Shown: one piece after another, positions 7,919-16,579 of the stretch | Layout of the letters: every line of letters starts with the position of its first letter | How positions within the stretch are numbered: the stretch's first letter is position 1 | Assembly (NCBI GenBank): GCA_031288305.1 | Contig: JAITRP010000156.1 | Coordinates: forward strand, 1 to 35,337 | Direction of reading: 5' to 3' | Length of the DNA stretch: 35,337 nucleotides | Origin: Zoogloeaceae bacterium | GTDB lineage: Bacteria; Pseudomonadota; Gammaproteobacteria; Burkholderiales; Rhodocyclaceae | Translations under genes and position numbers: made by a program | Notes under the pieces: model-generated | Databases searched by the model: none | What the model saw: only the letters and a program-made list of their open reading frames with translations | Told to the model about the DNA's origin: nothing

Positions 7919-8848
7919 CTACAGTGCCGCGACCAGTTCGGGCACGGCTTCATTCAGGTCGGCGACCAGTCCATAGTCGGCGATCTGGAAGATGGGCTCA
8001 TCCGGATTCTTGTTGATGGCGACAATCACCTTGGAATCCTTCATGCCCGCCAGATGCTGGATGGCGCCGGAAATGCCGACCGCGATGTAGAGTTGCGGCG
8101 CGACGATCTTGCCGGTTTGTCCCACCTGGAAATCGTTGGGCACGAAACCCGCGTCCACGGCGGCGCGGGAAGCGCCCAGCGCCGCGCCCAACTTGTCGGC
8201 CAGCGGCTCCAGCACCTTTTTGTAGTTCTCGCCGCTGCCCAGGCCGCGACCGCCGGAAACGATGATCTTGGCCGCGCCCAGTTCAGGACGCTCGGACTTG
8301 GTCAGTTCCTGCCCCAGACGCTTGGAAAAACCCAAATCGGCTGCCGCCGCGACGTTTTCTATCGGCGCGGAACCGCCTTCGGGCAGCGCGTCGAAAGCCG
8401 TGGCGCGCACGGAAATCACCTTCACCGCGTCCGCGCTCTGCACCGTTGCCAGCGCGTTGCCCGCGTAGATGGGACGCACGAAGGTATCCGCCGACAGTAC
8501 GCCGACGATGTCGGAAATCTGCGCCACATCGAGAAGCGCCGCCACGCGCGGCAGGAAATTCTTGCCGAAGGAGGAGGCCGGCGCCAGGATGTGCGAGTAA
8601 CCGCCCGCCAGCGAGACGACGAGCGCCGCCAGGTTTTCGGCGGACTGCTCGGCATACTGGGGCGCGTCGGCCAACAGCACCTTGGCGACGCCGCCAGCCG
8701 CCGCGCCTTGCGCCGCCGCGCCGGCAGCGTTGCCGCCGGCGACGAGCAGATGCGCCTCGCCGCCCAGTTTGGCGGCTGCCGCCAGCGTATTGCGGGTTGC
8801 CGCCTTGAGGCTGGCGTGGTCGTGTTCAGCAATAACGAGAATAGCCAT
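7919..8848 (-). CDS. etfA: Electron transfer flavoprotein alpha subunit
   Basis: EtfA forms a heterodimer with EtfB, holds the FAD and shuttles electrons from acyl-CoA dehydrogenases to ETF-QO. The product is 309 residues, normal for the subunit. The C-terminal FAD-binding signature is clear: VSGGRGLGS, then [20 protein letters not shown], then [18 protein letters not shown]. The N-terminal half is Ala/Gly-rich and resembles the adenine-nucleotide-alpha-hydrolase-like ETF domain. The start ATG at 8848 lies one base after the etfB stop, so translation is probably coupled. Confidence 0.97.
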   Translation of the reverse strand: MAILVIAEHDHASLKAATRNTLAAAAKLGGEAHLLVAGGNAAGAAAQGAAAGGVAKVLLADAPQYAEQSAENLAALVVSLAGGYSHILAPASSFGKNFLPRVAALLDVAQISDIVGVLSADTFVRPIYAGNALATVQSADAVKVISVRATAFDALPEGGSAPIENVAAAADLGFSKRLGQELTKSERPELGAAKIIVSGGRGLGSGENYKKVLEPLADKLGAALGASRAAVDAGFVPNDFQVGQTGKIVAPQLYIAVGISGAIQHLAGMKDSKVIVAINKNPDEPIFQIADYGLVADLNEAVPELVAAL

Positions 8849-8849
8849 T

Positions 8850-9602
8850 TCAGATCACCTTTGCTTCGTTTTTGAGTTTATTCACCAAATCGGCCACATC
8901 AGCCACCTTGCCGCCACCTTGCCGCTTGGGCGGATCGGAGACCTTCAGCGTCTTCAGCCGGGGCGCGACATCCACGCCGAGTTCAGCGGGCGTTGTCGCA
9001 TCCAGCGGTTTTTTCTTCGCCTTCATGACATCCGGCAGCTTGGCGTAACGCGGCTCATTCAGGCGCAAATCCGCCGTGATCACGGCAGGCAGCGGCACTT
9101 CCAGCGTTTCCAGCCCGCCGTCGACTTCCCGCGTCACCCTGGCCTTGCCGTCCGACACTTCCACCTTGGAAGCAAACGCCGCCTGTGGCCAGCCTTGCAG
9201 CGCGGCCAGCATCTGCCCGACCTGGTTGGCGTCATCGTCGATGGCCTGCTTGCCGGCAATCACCAGTTGCGGCGCTTCCTTGGCGACCAGCGCCTTGAGG
9301 AGTTTGGCCACCGCCAGCGGCTGCACCTCGATATCGCCGACATCGACCAGAATCGCCCGATCGGCGCCCACTTCCAACGCCTTGCGCAGGGTTTCCTGGC
9401 AGATGGCGGGGCCGCAGCTCACAACCACCACTTCCGTCGCGACGCCCTTTTCCTTCAGGCGCACCGCTTCTTCGACCGCGATTTCGTCAAACGGATTCAT
9501 CGCCATCTTGACGTTCGCCAAATCCACCCCTGTCTCGTCCGCCTTGGCGCGTACCTTGACATTGGAATCAACAACCCGTTTCACGGGAACCAGTACTTTC
9601 AT
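8850..9602 (-). CDS. etfB: Electron transfer flavoprotein beta subunit
   Basis: EtfB is the AMP-binding partner of EtfA. The product is 250 residues, starting [14 protein letters not shown]. It contains [18 protein letters not shown] and a central [18 protein letters not shown], all typical of the family. Two ATGs lie in tandem (9605 and 9602). The Shine-Dalgarno GGAGG sits only 3 nt from the first and 6 nt from the second, so I chose 9602; the difference is one Met. It is first in the operon with etfA, acyl-CoA dehydrogenase and ETF-QO downstream. Its promoter should lie in the 740-bp divergent region but I cannot place it. Confidence 0.96.
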   Translation of the reverse strand: MKVLVPVKRVVDSNVKVRAKADETGVDLANVKMAMNPFDEIAVEEAVRLKEKGVATEVVVVSCGPAICQETLRKALEVGADRAILVDVGDIEVQPLAVAKLLKALVAKEAPQLVIAGKQAIDDDANQVGQMLAALQGWPQAAFASKVEVSDGKARVTREVDGGLETLEVPLPAVITADLRLNEPRYAKLPDVMKAKKKPLDATTPAELGVDVAPRLKTLKVSDPPKRQGGGKVADVADLVNKLKNEAKVI

Positions 9603-9605
9603 CAT

Positions 9606-10347
9606 GCTCCTCCAGTTGATTGCTTACACCATTTGAAAACCCGAACGCCGGAAACGCCAGCACATGCACGACGCCGCCCGCGGCGAAACCGTTTACCGCC
9701 AGCGCGAAGCCTGCCAGGCCAAAGGCCAGTACGGCAGCTTCCGGCCACAAGACGGATACGCAAGCTGATGGACAAGAACCGACAAGCCGGAAGACAGCAT
9801 CGCTCCCCGGCGCATGGCGTTTATATGCGTACTTTTCACGTTGTCACCCTGCTGTTGTTGTGCGCCAGTCACCTGACTTTATTCTGATTTGTGAAAATGT
9901 ACTTGATTGCGCGCACAAAGACAATGGGAAATCTCGTCTTTTTATGCTGCACCGCAACACGAAAGCCGCGTCAATACAGGGTTCCGGAACGGGGAATTAT
10001 ATGCCATAAGATTGGACGTGATAATCCTTTGACATGATCTTCAAATCGCGCCGGTGCGCCGGGGTCAAGCGTCTGATGCGCTGCAGCCTGCCGGCTCCTG
10101 CTCACGCTCACCCATGCGGCAAGTATTCGCATCAAAACCATGAACGCCAATGTTCGCAAGGGTCTCCGCTCCGTTTCGACAACCGCGCCCCAGTTGTCCA
10201 AAACAGTACGATGGAGCGCCCTCGTGCGCTACATCATCAGGCAATTCCTCGCCTACGCAGGTAACTGAGGAATTTAGGGTTATTTTCTGATCCCTGATCC
10301 CTGATAGAATCCGCTTTCTTTCTTTCCCATTCTGTCTCCCCTTTTTC
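9606..10347. other. Divergent intergenic region between etfB and ribE
   Basis: About 740 bp separate the minus-strand ETF operon from the plus-strand riboflavin genes, both serving flavin metabolism. I see no gene with family support. A candidate -10 box TAGAAT (10305-10310) precedes ribE with only a poor -35 match. A heptamer repeat CTGATCC/CTGATCC/CTGAT occupies 10287-10305. I searched for the conserved core of an FMN riboswitch and do not find it. Confidence 0.5.
10287..10305. repeat. Short heptanucleotide tandem repeat upstream of ribE
   Basis: The sequence CTGATCCCTGATCCCTGAT is 2.7 copies of a 7-bp unit. A related unit (GATTCCT, two copies) occurs in the terminator near 4225-4239, and a much longer 7-bp array lies at 16204-16308. 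It overlaps the likely ribE promoter region. Confidence 0.7.
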
Positions 10348-10950
10348 ATGTTTTCAGGAATCGTTGCGGCGGTAGGCCGCATTGTCCGGCTTTCGCCGCG
10401 TGAGGTCGGGTTTCGGCTGGCGGTGGATCCGGGGCGGCTGGATATTTCCCGTGTCGGGCTGGGGGATTCCATCGCCCACGCCGGCGTATGTTTGACCGTG
10501 GCGGAAAAGAACGCCGAGGGCTATTGCGTCGATGTTTCGCCGGAAACGCTGAATTGTTCCGTGGGACTGGACGCGCCGGGCGAGGTCAATCTGGAAAAGG
10601 CGCTCTGCCTGGGCGACCCGGTGGGCGGCCATCTGGTATCCGGGCATGTGGACGGCGTCGGCGAGGTGCTGCGCTTTGACGCGGTGGGCGACAACCGCCT
10701 GCTGGAGATCCGCGCGCCGCATGCGCTTTCGAAATACATCGCGCGCAAGGGATCGGTGACGGTCGACGGATGCAGCCTGACCACCAACACGGTGACGGGC
10801 GACGTCTTCGCCATCAACCTGATCCCGCACACGCTCGAAGTCACCACCTTGGGGCGGCTTGCGCCGGGGAAAAGGGTGAACCTGGAAATCGACCTGATCG
10901 CCCGCTATACGGAACGCATGCTCGCCTGGGAAAACGAGTCCGCCGCCTGA
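10348..10950 (+). CDS. ribE: Riboflavin synthase (alpha chain)
   Basis: The enzyme dismutates two 6,7-dimethyl-8-ribityllumazine molecules to riboflavin and the pyrimidine that RibH reuses. The product has 200 residues with two similar beta-barrel halves. It begins MFSGIV (family MFTGIV) and shows GVCLTV in the first half and [10 protein letters not shown] in the second. [11 protein letters not shown] near the domain boundary is highly characteristic. It starts a cofactor cluster with ribB and ribH. The ATG at 10348 is supported by family start; the Shine-Dalgarno is weak. Confidence 0.96.
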   Translation: MFSGIVAAVGRIVRLSPREVGFRLAVDPGRLDISRVGLGDSIAHAGVCLTVAEKNAEGYCVDVSPETLNCSVGLDAPGEVNLEKALCLGDPVGGHLVSGHVDGVGEVLRFDAVGDNRLLEIRAPHALSKYIARKGSVTVDGCSLTTNTVTGDVFAINLIPHTLEVTTLGRLAPGKRVNLEIDLIARYTERMLAWENESAA

Positions 10951-10986
10951 AGGTTTTTCCCGTAATTTTTCCATTGGAGTAAAAAC

Positions 10987-12153
10987 ATGACAAGCATCAT
11001 TCCCTTGATGAATTCGCCGCTTCCCCAGGCCGCGATTGCGCCGACCGAGGAAATCATCGCCGAAATCCAGGCCGGGCGCATGGCGATCCTGGTCGATGAG
11101 GAAGACCGGGAAAACGAGGGCGATCTGTTGATTGCCGCCGAGCATGTCACGCCGGAGGCCATCAATTTCATGGTCACGCACTGCCGGGGGCTTGTCTGCC
11201 TGACGATTACCGAGGCGCGCGCCCGGCAACTGGGGCTGGCGCAGATGACGCGCGACAACAGGACGCCCTACAACACGGCTTTCACGATTTCGATTGAAGC
11301 AGCCGAGGGCGTGACCACCGGCATCTCCGCTTTTGATCGCGCGCGCACAGTGCGGGCGGCGGTCGCCCGGAACGCCACGCCGGACGACATCGTGCAGCCC
11401 GGCCATGTTTTCCCCATCACGGCGAAGGAAGGCGGCGTGCTGGTGCGCGCCGGGCATACCGAGGCGGGCTGCGACCTGACCCGGCTGGCCGGACTGGAAC
11501 CGGCGGCGGTGATCTGCGAAGTGCTGAAGGAAGACGGCTCGATGGCGCGCCTGCCGGATTTGCTCGAATTCGCCCGCGTCCACGGCATCAAGGTGGGCAG
11601 CATCGCCGACCTGATCCATTACCGCGCCGCTTCCGAAACGCTGATCGAGCGCGTGGCCTCGCGCCCGGTTCAGACGGCGCACGGCGAGTTCATCCTGCAC
11701 GCCTACCGCGACAAGGCTTCCGGCGCGGCGCATCTGGCGCTGGTGAAGGGCGAGATCCCCGCCGGCAATGAAACCCTGGTGCGGGTGCATGAGCCGCTCT
11801 CCGTGCTCGATTTTCTCGACCCGCAAGGCCAGATGGCCGCCTTCAGCATCGATGAGGCAGAGGCGGCCATCGCCCGGAACGGACATGGCGTCATCGTGCT
11901 CATGCACCATCCCGAAGGCAGCGAGGAGATTTTGACGCGCCTTGCCGCCAACGCGCCAGCGAACAGGATGCGCCGCCAGTTCAAGTGGGACCCGCGCGTC
12001 TACGGCATCGGCGCGCAGATTCTGCGCGATTTGGGCGTCAGCAAGATGCGGCTGCTCGCCAGCCAGCGCAAAATGCCCTCGATGACCGGTTTTTCGCTGG
12101 AAGTGACCGGCTTTGTCGCCGCGCTGAAGCTGGAACCGGAGGCGGAGCGTTGA
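10987..12153 (+). CDS. ribB: 3,4-dihydroxy-2-butanone-4-phosphate synthase with degenerate GTP-cyclohydrolase-II-like domain (RibBX type)
   Basis: The N-terminal ~205 residues are the DHBP synthase, which makes the four-carbon precursor of lumazine from ribulose 5-phosphate. Catalytic signatures are [11 protein letters not shown] (Asp37-Leu47), [13 protein letters not shown] and [16 protein letters not shown]. The remaining ~180 residues align with the RibA domain in size and fold ([32 protein letters not shown]). However, the zinc-binding CxDCGxQL-type cysteines and the catalytic EGRGIGL block are missing. It therefore looks like the RibBX variant known in Proteobacteria, not a bifunctional RibBA, and a separate ribA would be needed elsewhere. 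TTGGAGT precedes the ATG. The ribH start lies 2 bp downstream of the stop. Confidence 0.93.
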   Translation: MTSIIPLMNSPLPQAAIAPTEEIIAEIQAGRMAILVDEEDRENEGDLLIAAEHVTPEAINFMVTHCRGLVCLTITEARARQLGLAQMTRDNRTPYNTAFTISIEAAEGVTTGISAFDRARTVRAAVARNATPDDIVQPGHVFPITAKEGGVLVRAGHTEAGCDLTRLAGLEPAAVICEVLKEDGSMARLPDLLEFARVHGIKVGSIADLIHYRAASETLIERVASRPVQTAHGEFILHAYRDKASGAAHLALVKGEIPAGNETLVRVHEPLSVLDFLDPQGQMAAFSIDEAEAAIARNGHGVIVLMHHPEGSEEILTRLAANAPANRMRRQFKWDPRVYGIGAQILRDLGVSKMRLLASQRKMPSMTGFSLEVTGFVAALKLEPEAER

Positions 12154-12155
12154 GT

Positions 12156-12632
12156 ATGTCGAACAGAACGCCCGCCGCGCCGGAGGGCTTGAATGGCGCG
12201 GGATTGCGCATCGGGATCGTCAGCAGCCGCTTCAACGCGGAAATCTGCGCGGCGCTGACGGAAGCGGCGGAAGCCGAATTGCGGCGGCTGGGCGTCGCCG
12301 ACACGCGCCGGTTTTCCGTCCCTGGCGCGCTGGAAATTCCGCTCCTGTCGCAGACGCTGGCGCAAAGCGGCGGGTTCGACGCCCTGATCGCGCTGGGCGC
12401 GGTCATTCGCGGGGAAACCTATCATTTCGAGGTCGTCTCCAACGACGCCTGCCGGGGCGTCATGGAAACGCAACTGGAAACCGGCGTCCCCATCGCCAAC
12501 GGCATCCTGACCTGCGAAAGCGACGAACAGGCGCTTGCCCGCGCCGCGCAAAAGGGAGAAGACTGCGCCCGCGCCGCCGTGGAAATGGCGCGGCGGATAC
12601 GCGACATCAAGGACGAACGAGCAAGAAATTAG
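12156..12632 (+). CDS. ribH: 6,7-dimethyl-8-ribityllumazine synthase
   Basis: RibH condenses the RibB product with the ribitylamino-pyrimidine to give lumazine, the RibE substrate. The product is 158 residues. Typical segments are [13 protein letters not shown], the phosphate-binding [27 protein letters not shown] and [17 protein letters not shown]. The ATG at 12156 lies just after the ribB stop and behind a GGAGGCGGAG, so it is translationally coupled. The last codons and the TAG stop (AGA AAT TAG) belong to the conserved 5' end of a dispersed repeat (12621-12786). The native C-terminus was therefore probably replaced by a few residues from the repeat. Confidence 0.96.
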   Translation: MSNRTPAAPEGLNGAGLRIGIVSSRFNAEICAALTEAAEAELRRLGVADTRRFSVPGALEIPLLSQTLAQSGGFDALIALGAVIRGETYHFEVVSNDACRGVMETQLETGVPIANGILTCESDEQALARAAQKGEDCARAAVEMARRIRDIKDERARN

Positions 12633-12786
12633 CGGCAGACCTTCAGGTCTGCCGGTCCAACATCATTGGGAAGGGGTTTCTCTTCCCTCCCCAATGGCTA
12701 CGGATTGATCCCCCGGCCTTCAGGCCGGGGTCTCAACCTTCGCGCCGCCCTGAAGGGCGGGGTTTCAAACCGGAGTTAGTTTTACG
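12621..12786 (+). repeat. Multi-hairpin dispersed element, family I, copy A (ribH-nusB junction)
   Basis: This 166-bp element is shared with 20126-20293 and 29625-29792. In order it has: hairpin 1 GGCAGACC-TTCA-GGTCTGCC; hairpin 2 with arms CATTGGG and CCCAATG; hairpin 3 CCCCGGCC-TTCA-GGCCGGGG; hairpin 4 CGCCC-TGAA-GGGCG; then GGTTTCAAACC and the tail GGAGTTAGTTTTACG. Its 5' end contains the ribH TAG. Its 3' end touches the ATG of nusB and offers GGAG (12772-12775) as ribosome binding site. It is in the same orientation as the operon, so it is present in the mRNA. Confidence 0.92.
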
Positions 12787-13335
12787 ATGAACGTTCCCGC
12801 CAACGCCAAAAAATCCGCCCGTGAAAAAAGGGCGTCCAGCCCGCGCCGCCGCGCGCGCGAACTGGCCTTGCAAGGCTTGTATCAGTGGCGCGTCGGCGGC
12901 GCGGAGGCCGCTGTCGTGGAAAGCCACATGCCGCAATGGGCGGCTTGCGCCGCTGGCGAAAGACAAGGCGAGGCAATCGCCGCCAGCGTCGACGAGGTCG
13001 CCGATGTGGATGGCGGCTTCTATCTCCTTTTGGTGCGCGGCGTCATCCGCGATAGCGCCGCCCTGAAGGATCGCCTCGCGCCCGTTCTTGATCGCGCCTT
13101 CGACGCGCTTTCCCCGGTGGAGGCCGTCATCTTGCTCATCGCCGCCTTCGAGTTGATTCACTGCCCGGAAACTCCCTGTCGCGTCATCCTCAACGAGGCC
13201 ATCGAGCTTGCCAAACGCTTCGGCGGCAACGAAGGCCATCGCTACGTGAATGGCGTGCTCGATAAAGTCGCGGGCATGGCGCGGGCGGAAGAATTGGGGA
13301 ACGGCAATCCGCAAGAGCCTGTTCATCGTCTCTGA
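12787..13335 (+). CDS. nusB: Transcription antitermination factor NusB
   Basis: NusB binds boxA RNA with S10 (NusE) and prevents early termination in rRNA operons. The product has 182 residues. The core begins RRRARELALQGLYQW and continues to LSPVEAVILLIAAFEL and the conserved RVILNEAIELAKRFGG...HRYVNGVLDKVA. It has a ~20-residue Lys/Arg-rich N-terminal extension and a ~22-residue tail (AGMARAEELGNGNPQEPVHRL) beyond the usual end. The tail's codons include AAGAGCCTGTTCA, a motif that also flanks repeat copies near 29614, 29795 and 34382. The ATG follows a repeat element directly, so the native leader has been replaced. Confidence 0.94.
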   Translation: MNVPANAKKSAREKRASSPRRRARELALQGLYQWRVGGAEAAVVESHMPQWAACAAGERQGEAIAASVDEVADVDGGFYLLLVRGVIRDSAALKDRLAPVLDRAFDALSPVEAVILLIAAFELIHCPETPCRVILNEAIELAKRFGGNEGHRYVNGVLDKVAGMARAEELGNGNPQEPVHRL

Positions 13336-13403
13336 TCCCTTCTTCTGGCGCGGGCTTCCCTCACCTCGTCAAAAGCGAGGCGCGCAGCGCCGCGGCAATC
13401 TGG

Positions 13404-13687
13404 TAGTCCGTCATGCTGAATGAACCCCATGAAACTCAAAATGCCTGAAGACAGGGCAAACGCTTTTGTCCCCCTCCCCCCTTGCGGGAGAGGGGACGTT
13501 TCCATTCCCCTCCCCCCTTGTGGGGGAGGGGTCAGGGGAGAGGGGAAGCCACGGTTCAACGGCTTTGCTCTTTTGATCTGCCCCTCTCCCGGCGCTGCGC
13601 GCCACCCTCTCCCACAAGGGAGGGAGGGCAGGAGGGCTTCCGGCGGGCAGTCACGCCAAATTTGCGTCGATTCAACATGACTGACTA
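13404..13687 (+). repeat. MITE-like element, family II, copy 1 (nusB-thiL spacer)
   Basis: About 284 bp bounded by imperfect 18-bp inverted repeats: TAGTCCGTCATGCTGAAT at 13404-13421 and ATTCAACATGACTGACTA at 13670-13687 (16 of 18 positions pair). The inside has several C-rich/G-rich palindromes of the type CCCCTCCCCCC-TTG-GGGGGAGGGG. A second copy lies inverted at 29808-30101 and a partial one at 34170-34331. It encodes no transposase, so any mobility would need an enzyme supplied elsewhere. Confidence 0.85.
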
Positions 13688-13908
13688 CTAGGCGATGCAG
13701 CGATTACGATTACCCGGAACACCCGGGGAAAGCTGGAAGGCCGTCTGGATTGCCGCGGGCCTTCGGCCCTTGCTTTTGACGAGGCGGGAGAGATGAAACA
13801 GAGACCGCAAGGAACCAGGAGCCATGAACAGGTTCCAGGTAACGGCAAGGAACGCGCCTTGGGAAGAAAGACGGGGCGCGCGTTTTGCGTTCTGGAGGAG
13901 AGGGAATC
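13688..13908. other. Spacer before thiL
   Basis: About 220 bp between the MITE-like element and thiL. A small hairpin GGGCC-TTC-GGCCC (13757-13769) is followed by TTGCTTTT, a weak terminator candidate for transcripts coming from nusB. No supported gene is present. Confidence 0.4.
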
Positions 13909-14883
13909 TTGCGAAGCGAATTTGACCTGATTGCCCGCCACTTTTACCGGCCGACGCCGCAAACCCGCCTGGGGCCGGGGGATGATTGCGCCCTCTTTTC
14001 TCCCTCTCCCGGCATGGAACTGGCGGCAACCAGCGACCTGTTGGCGTGCGGCGTGCACTTTTTGCCCGATGCCGATCCCGCCCATCTGGGCTGGAAATCA
14101 CTGGCGGTCAATCTTTCCGACCTTGCCGCGATGGGCGCGAAAGCGCGCTGGGCGCTGCTGGCCTTGAGCCTGCCCGCCGCCGATGAAGACTGGCTGGCCG
14201 CTTTTTCCACCGGCTTTTTCGCTTGTGCCCGGCAGTTTGGCGTAGATCTGGCGGGCGGCGACACCACGCGCGGCCCGCTCAGTCTTTGCGTTACCGCGCT
14301 CGGCGAAATCCCCGCCGGTCAGGCGTTGCGCCGGGACGGCGCAAAAGCGGGCGACGACATCTGGCTTTCTGGTCATCCTGGCCTGGCCGCGCTGGGTTTG
14401 CGGCGCCTGCGAGGCGAGATCGCCTTGCCCGAACCGCTTTGCCGTCTCTGCCTCCAGCGCCTGCAAGCGCCCGTGCCGCGCCTTTTGCTGGGACAGATGC
14501 TGCGTCCGATCGCCCATGCCGCCATCGATATTTCCGACGGCCTGATGGCGGATGTCCGCCACATTGCCGAACGTTCCCGCCTGACGGCGGAAATCTTCCT
14601 GCATCAGCTTCCCCGCCTGCCGCGGGGAGTGGAACGCGCCATCGCCCTGGATGCGCTGCTCTGCGGCGGCGACGACTACGAGCTTGCCTTCACCGCCGAT
14701 CCAGGGCAACGCCCGGCGCTTGCCCGATTGGCCGCGCAACTGGACATTCCCTTGTGGCGCATTGGCCGGATGCGCGCGGACGCGGCGGCGAGTACCGCGC
14801 AACTGATTGATTCAGAAGGAAAAATTGTGCCCCTGGAAAAACAGGGCTACGATCACTTCTCCATGCCGCCTTCCGTCTCCTGA
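13909..14883 (+). CDS. thiL: Thiamine-monophosphate kinase
   Basis: ThiL phosphorylates thiamine monophosphate to the active cofactor thiamine pyrophosphate. The product is 324 residues from the TTG at 13909, which is preceded by GGAGGAGAGG; an in-frame TTG at 13885 lies before that ribosome binding site and is less likely. Family motifs: FDLIARHF at the N-terminus, GPGDDCAL (metal/phosphate site), [37 protein letters not shown] and [11 protein letters not shown]. The der start follows 2 bp after the stop, so the genes are coupled. The nusB-thiL pairing is common in Proteobacteria, but here a repeat has been inserted between them. Confidence 0.95.
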   Translation: MRSEFDLIARHFYRPTPQTRLGPGDDCALFSPSPGMELAATSDLLACGVHFLPDADPAHLGWKSLAVNLSDLAAMGAKARWALLALSLPAADEDWLAAFSTGFFACARQFGVDLAGGDTTRGPLSLCVTALGEIPAGQALRRDGAKAGDDIWLSGHPGLAALGLRRLRGEIALPEPLCRLCLQRLQAPVPRLLLGQMLRPIAHAAIDISDGLMADVRHIAERSRLTAEIFLHQLPRLPRGVERAIALDALLCGGDDYELAFTADPGQRPALARLAAQLDIPLWRIGRMRADAAASTAQLIDSEGKIVPLEKQGYDHFSMPPSVS

Positions 14884-14885
14884 AC

Positions 14886-16203
14886 ATGAAACCTACCCTC
14901 GCCCTGATTGGCCGGCCCAACGTCGGCAAATCCACCCTGTTCAACCGCCTGACCAAAAGCCGCGACGCCATTGTCGCCGACTTTCCCGGTCTGACGCGCG
15001 ATCGTCATTATGGACATGGGCGCGTGGGCGACAAGCCGTTTCTGGTGGTCGATACCGGCGGCTTCGAGCCTTTGGTCAAGGAGGGCATTCTGCTGGAGAT
15101 GGCGCGGCAGACAAGGGAAGCGATTTTTGTTGCCGACGCCGTTCTGTTCATTGTCGACGGGCGTGGCGGACTCACGCCGCAGGATCGGGAAATCGCCGAC
15201 AAATTGCGCCGTCTGGGGCGTCCGGTTTTTGTCGCCGTCAATAAAACCGAAGGCATGAACGCGGGTGTGGCCGCGGCCGAATTCCACGAACTCGGCCTGG
15301 GCGAACCCTGGCCGATTTCCGCCGCGCACGGCGAAGGCGTGCGTTTGCTCCTCGAGCGCGCCCTGGCGGAATTTTCCGCTGTGGAAGAAGAAGAGACTTC
15401 CGCGCGCCTGAAAATCGCCATTGCCGGACGCCCCAATGTGGGCAAATCCACCCTGATCAACACCTTGCTGGGCGAAGAACGGGTGATCGCCTTTGATCGT
15501 CCCGGCACCACGCGCGACGCCATCGCCGTGGACTTTACGCGCAACGGACGGGAATACAGCCTGATCGATACGGCTGGATTGCGAAAGAAGGGCAAGGTGT
15601 TCGAGACGGTGGAAAAATTTTCCGTCCTCAAGACCCTGCAATCCATCGAAGGCGCGAACGTGGTGATTCTGATGCTCGACGCCCGCCAGGACATTTCCGA
15701 TCAGGACGCGCACATTGCGGATTTCGCGCTGCAATCCGGCCGCGCGCTGACGATTGCCGTCAATAAATGGGATGGCCTCGATTCTTACGCCAGGACGCAA
15801 ATCCGCGCGGCGGTGGAAAGAAAGCTCAAGTTTCTCGAATTCGCCCGCGCGCATTTCATTTCCGCGCGGGAAAACACCGGCATCGACAAACTGCTGGTTT
15901 CCGTTGACAAGGCCTATGCCGCCGCCACCGCCAAACTTGCCACGCCCAAACTCACGCGCGTGCTGGCGGACGCCGTCCTTCGCCAATCCCCGCCCCGGCA
16001 CGGCGCCATCCGCCCGAAAATGCGCTACGCCCACCAGGGCGGCATGAACCCCCCGGTCATCGTCATCCACGGCAACGCCCTGGAACATGTGCCGGAAAGC
16101 TACCGCCGCTATCTGGAAAACATCTTTCGCGAAGTGTTCAGACTGCAAGGCACGCCTCTGCGGATACAGTTCAACAGCAGCCATAATCCCTACGCGGGGC
16201 AAA

Positions 16204-16217
<14 letters not shown>
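14886..16217 (+). CDS. der: Ribosome-associated GTPase Der (EngA)
   Basis: Der is an essential tandem GTPase for 50S ribosome assembly. The product is 443 residues with two G domains and a KH-like C-terminal domain. Domain 1 has GRPNVGKST (from residue 9), DTGGF and NKTEG; domain 2 has GRPNVGKST (from residue 181), [10 protein letters not shown] and NKWD. The C-terminal domain ends at [14 protein letters not shown]. The last codons (AAG ACT GAG GAC TGA) are already part of a heptanucleotide tandem array, so array-length changes could alter the final residues or the stop position. Confidence 0.97.
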
Positions 16218-16306
<89 letters not shown>

Positions 16307-16308
<2 letters not shown>

Positions 16309-16365
16309 TGCAGGGGAGGGGTTTGGACCACGCCGCAGGGGCGCGGCGCGCCGTGCCCCTGCATC
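16307..16365. repeat. 10-bp inverted repeat downstream of the heptamer array
   Basis: GATGCAGGGG (16307-16316) and CCCCTGCATC (16356-16365) are perfect inverted repeats enclosing 39 bp that includes GC-rich self-complementary sequence. No T tract follows, so it is not a typical terminator. It could be a REP-like intergenic element, but only one copy is in the window. Confidence 0.6.
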
Positions 16366-16499
16366 TGTCCCCGGTCATCCATCCATCCTCCGAACCCCAG
16401 GGTTCCCCAAATCGCGCGGATGTGACAGAATGCGCCCCTTGCCGCCGCCGCTCTGTATCTGACGGTTGTTGACCGCGCTTGCCGATCGTGAAACGGCAG

Positions 16500-16511
16500 G
16501 GCGGCAGCGTG
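16500..16511 (+). promoter_or_regulatory. ops/JUMPStart-like element upstream of the RfaH-like gene
   Basis: GGCGGCAGCGTG differs by one base (T to C at position 6) from the ops core GGCGGTAGCGTG, which recruits RfaH to paused RNA polymerase. The preceding AAACGGCAGG also resembles the JUMPStart context. It lies 69 bp before an RfaH-like gene that heads a polysaccharide cluster, the expected place. The substituted base is one that matters for recruitment in E. coli, so function is uncertain. Confidence 0.45.
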
Positions 16512-16513
16512 GG

Positions 16514-16545
16514 CGCCGGAGGACGCCCACGCCGGAGGACGCCCA
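16514..16545 (+). repeat. Tandem 16-bp duplication in the leader of the RfaH-like gene
   Basis: CGCCGGAGGACGCCCA occurs twice without spacing (16514-16529 and 16530-16545), directly after the ops-like motif. Its GGCGTCC/GGACGCC-like content could form alternative hairpins in the leader RNA. Confidence 0.7.
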
Positions 16546-16579
16546 TTGTCCGGCGGGTGTTCTCCAGATTCTGAAAAAA

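Noticed and set aside
9664-9768. 35-codon frame (MHDAARGETVYRQREACQ...) upstream of etfB on the plus strand
   Set aside because: Too short, no ribosome binding site, no recognised family.
10140-10268. 42-codon plus-strand frame (MNANVRKGLRSV...) upstream of ribE
   Set aside because: The peptide looks plausible in composition, but there is no clear ribosome binding site or family and it lies in an otherwise uninformative spacer.
10000-10347. FMN riboswitch before ribE
   Set aside because: None of the conserved RFN helices or loop sequences could be recognised in the leader.
13420-13680. Small open frames inside the family II repeat (also at 29818-30093 and 34080-34382)
   Set aside because: They arise from stop-poor GC palindromes, differ between copies in frame and are not conserved as proteins.
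13793-13930. 45-codon frame overlapping the thiL start
   Set aside because: No family, ribosome binding site at poor spacing, and it ends inside thiL; a leader peptide role is possible but unsupported.
16466-16579. Upstream extension of the RfaH-like gene (38 more codons)
   Set aside because: The extension covers the ops-like motif and tandem duplication, has no family similarity, and RfaH proteins begin at the Trp-containing segment.
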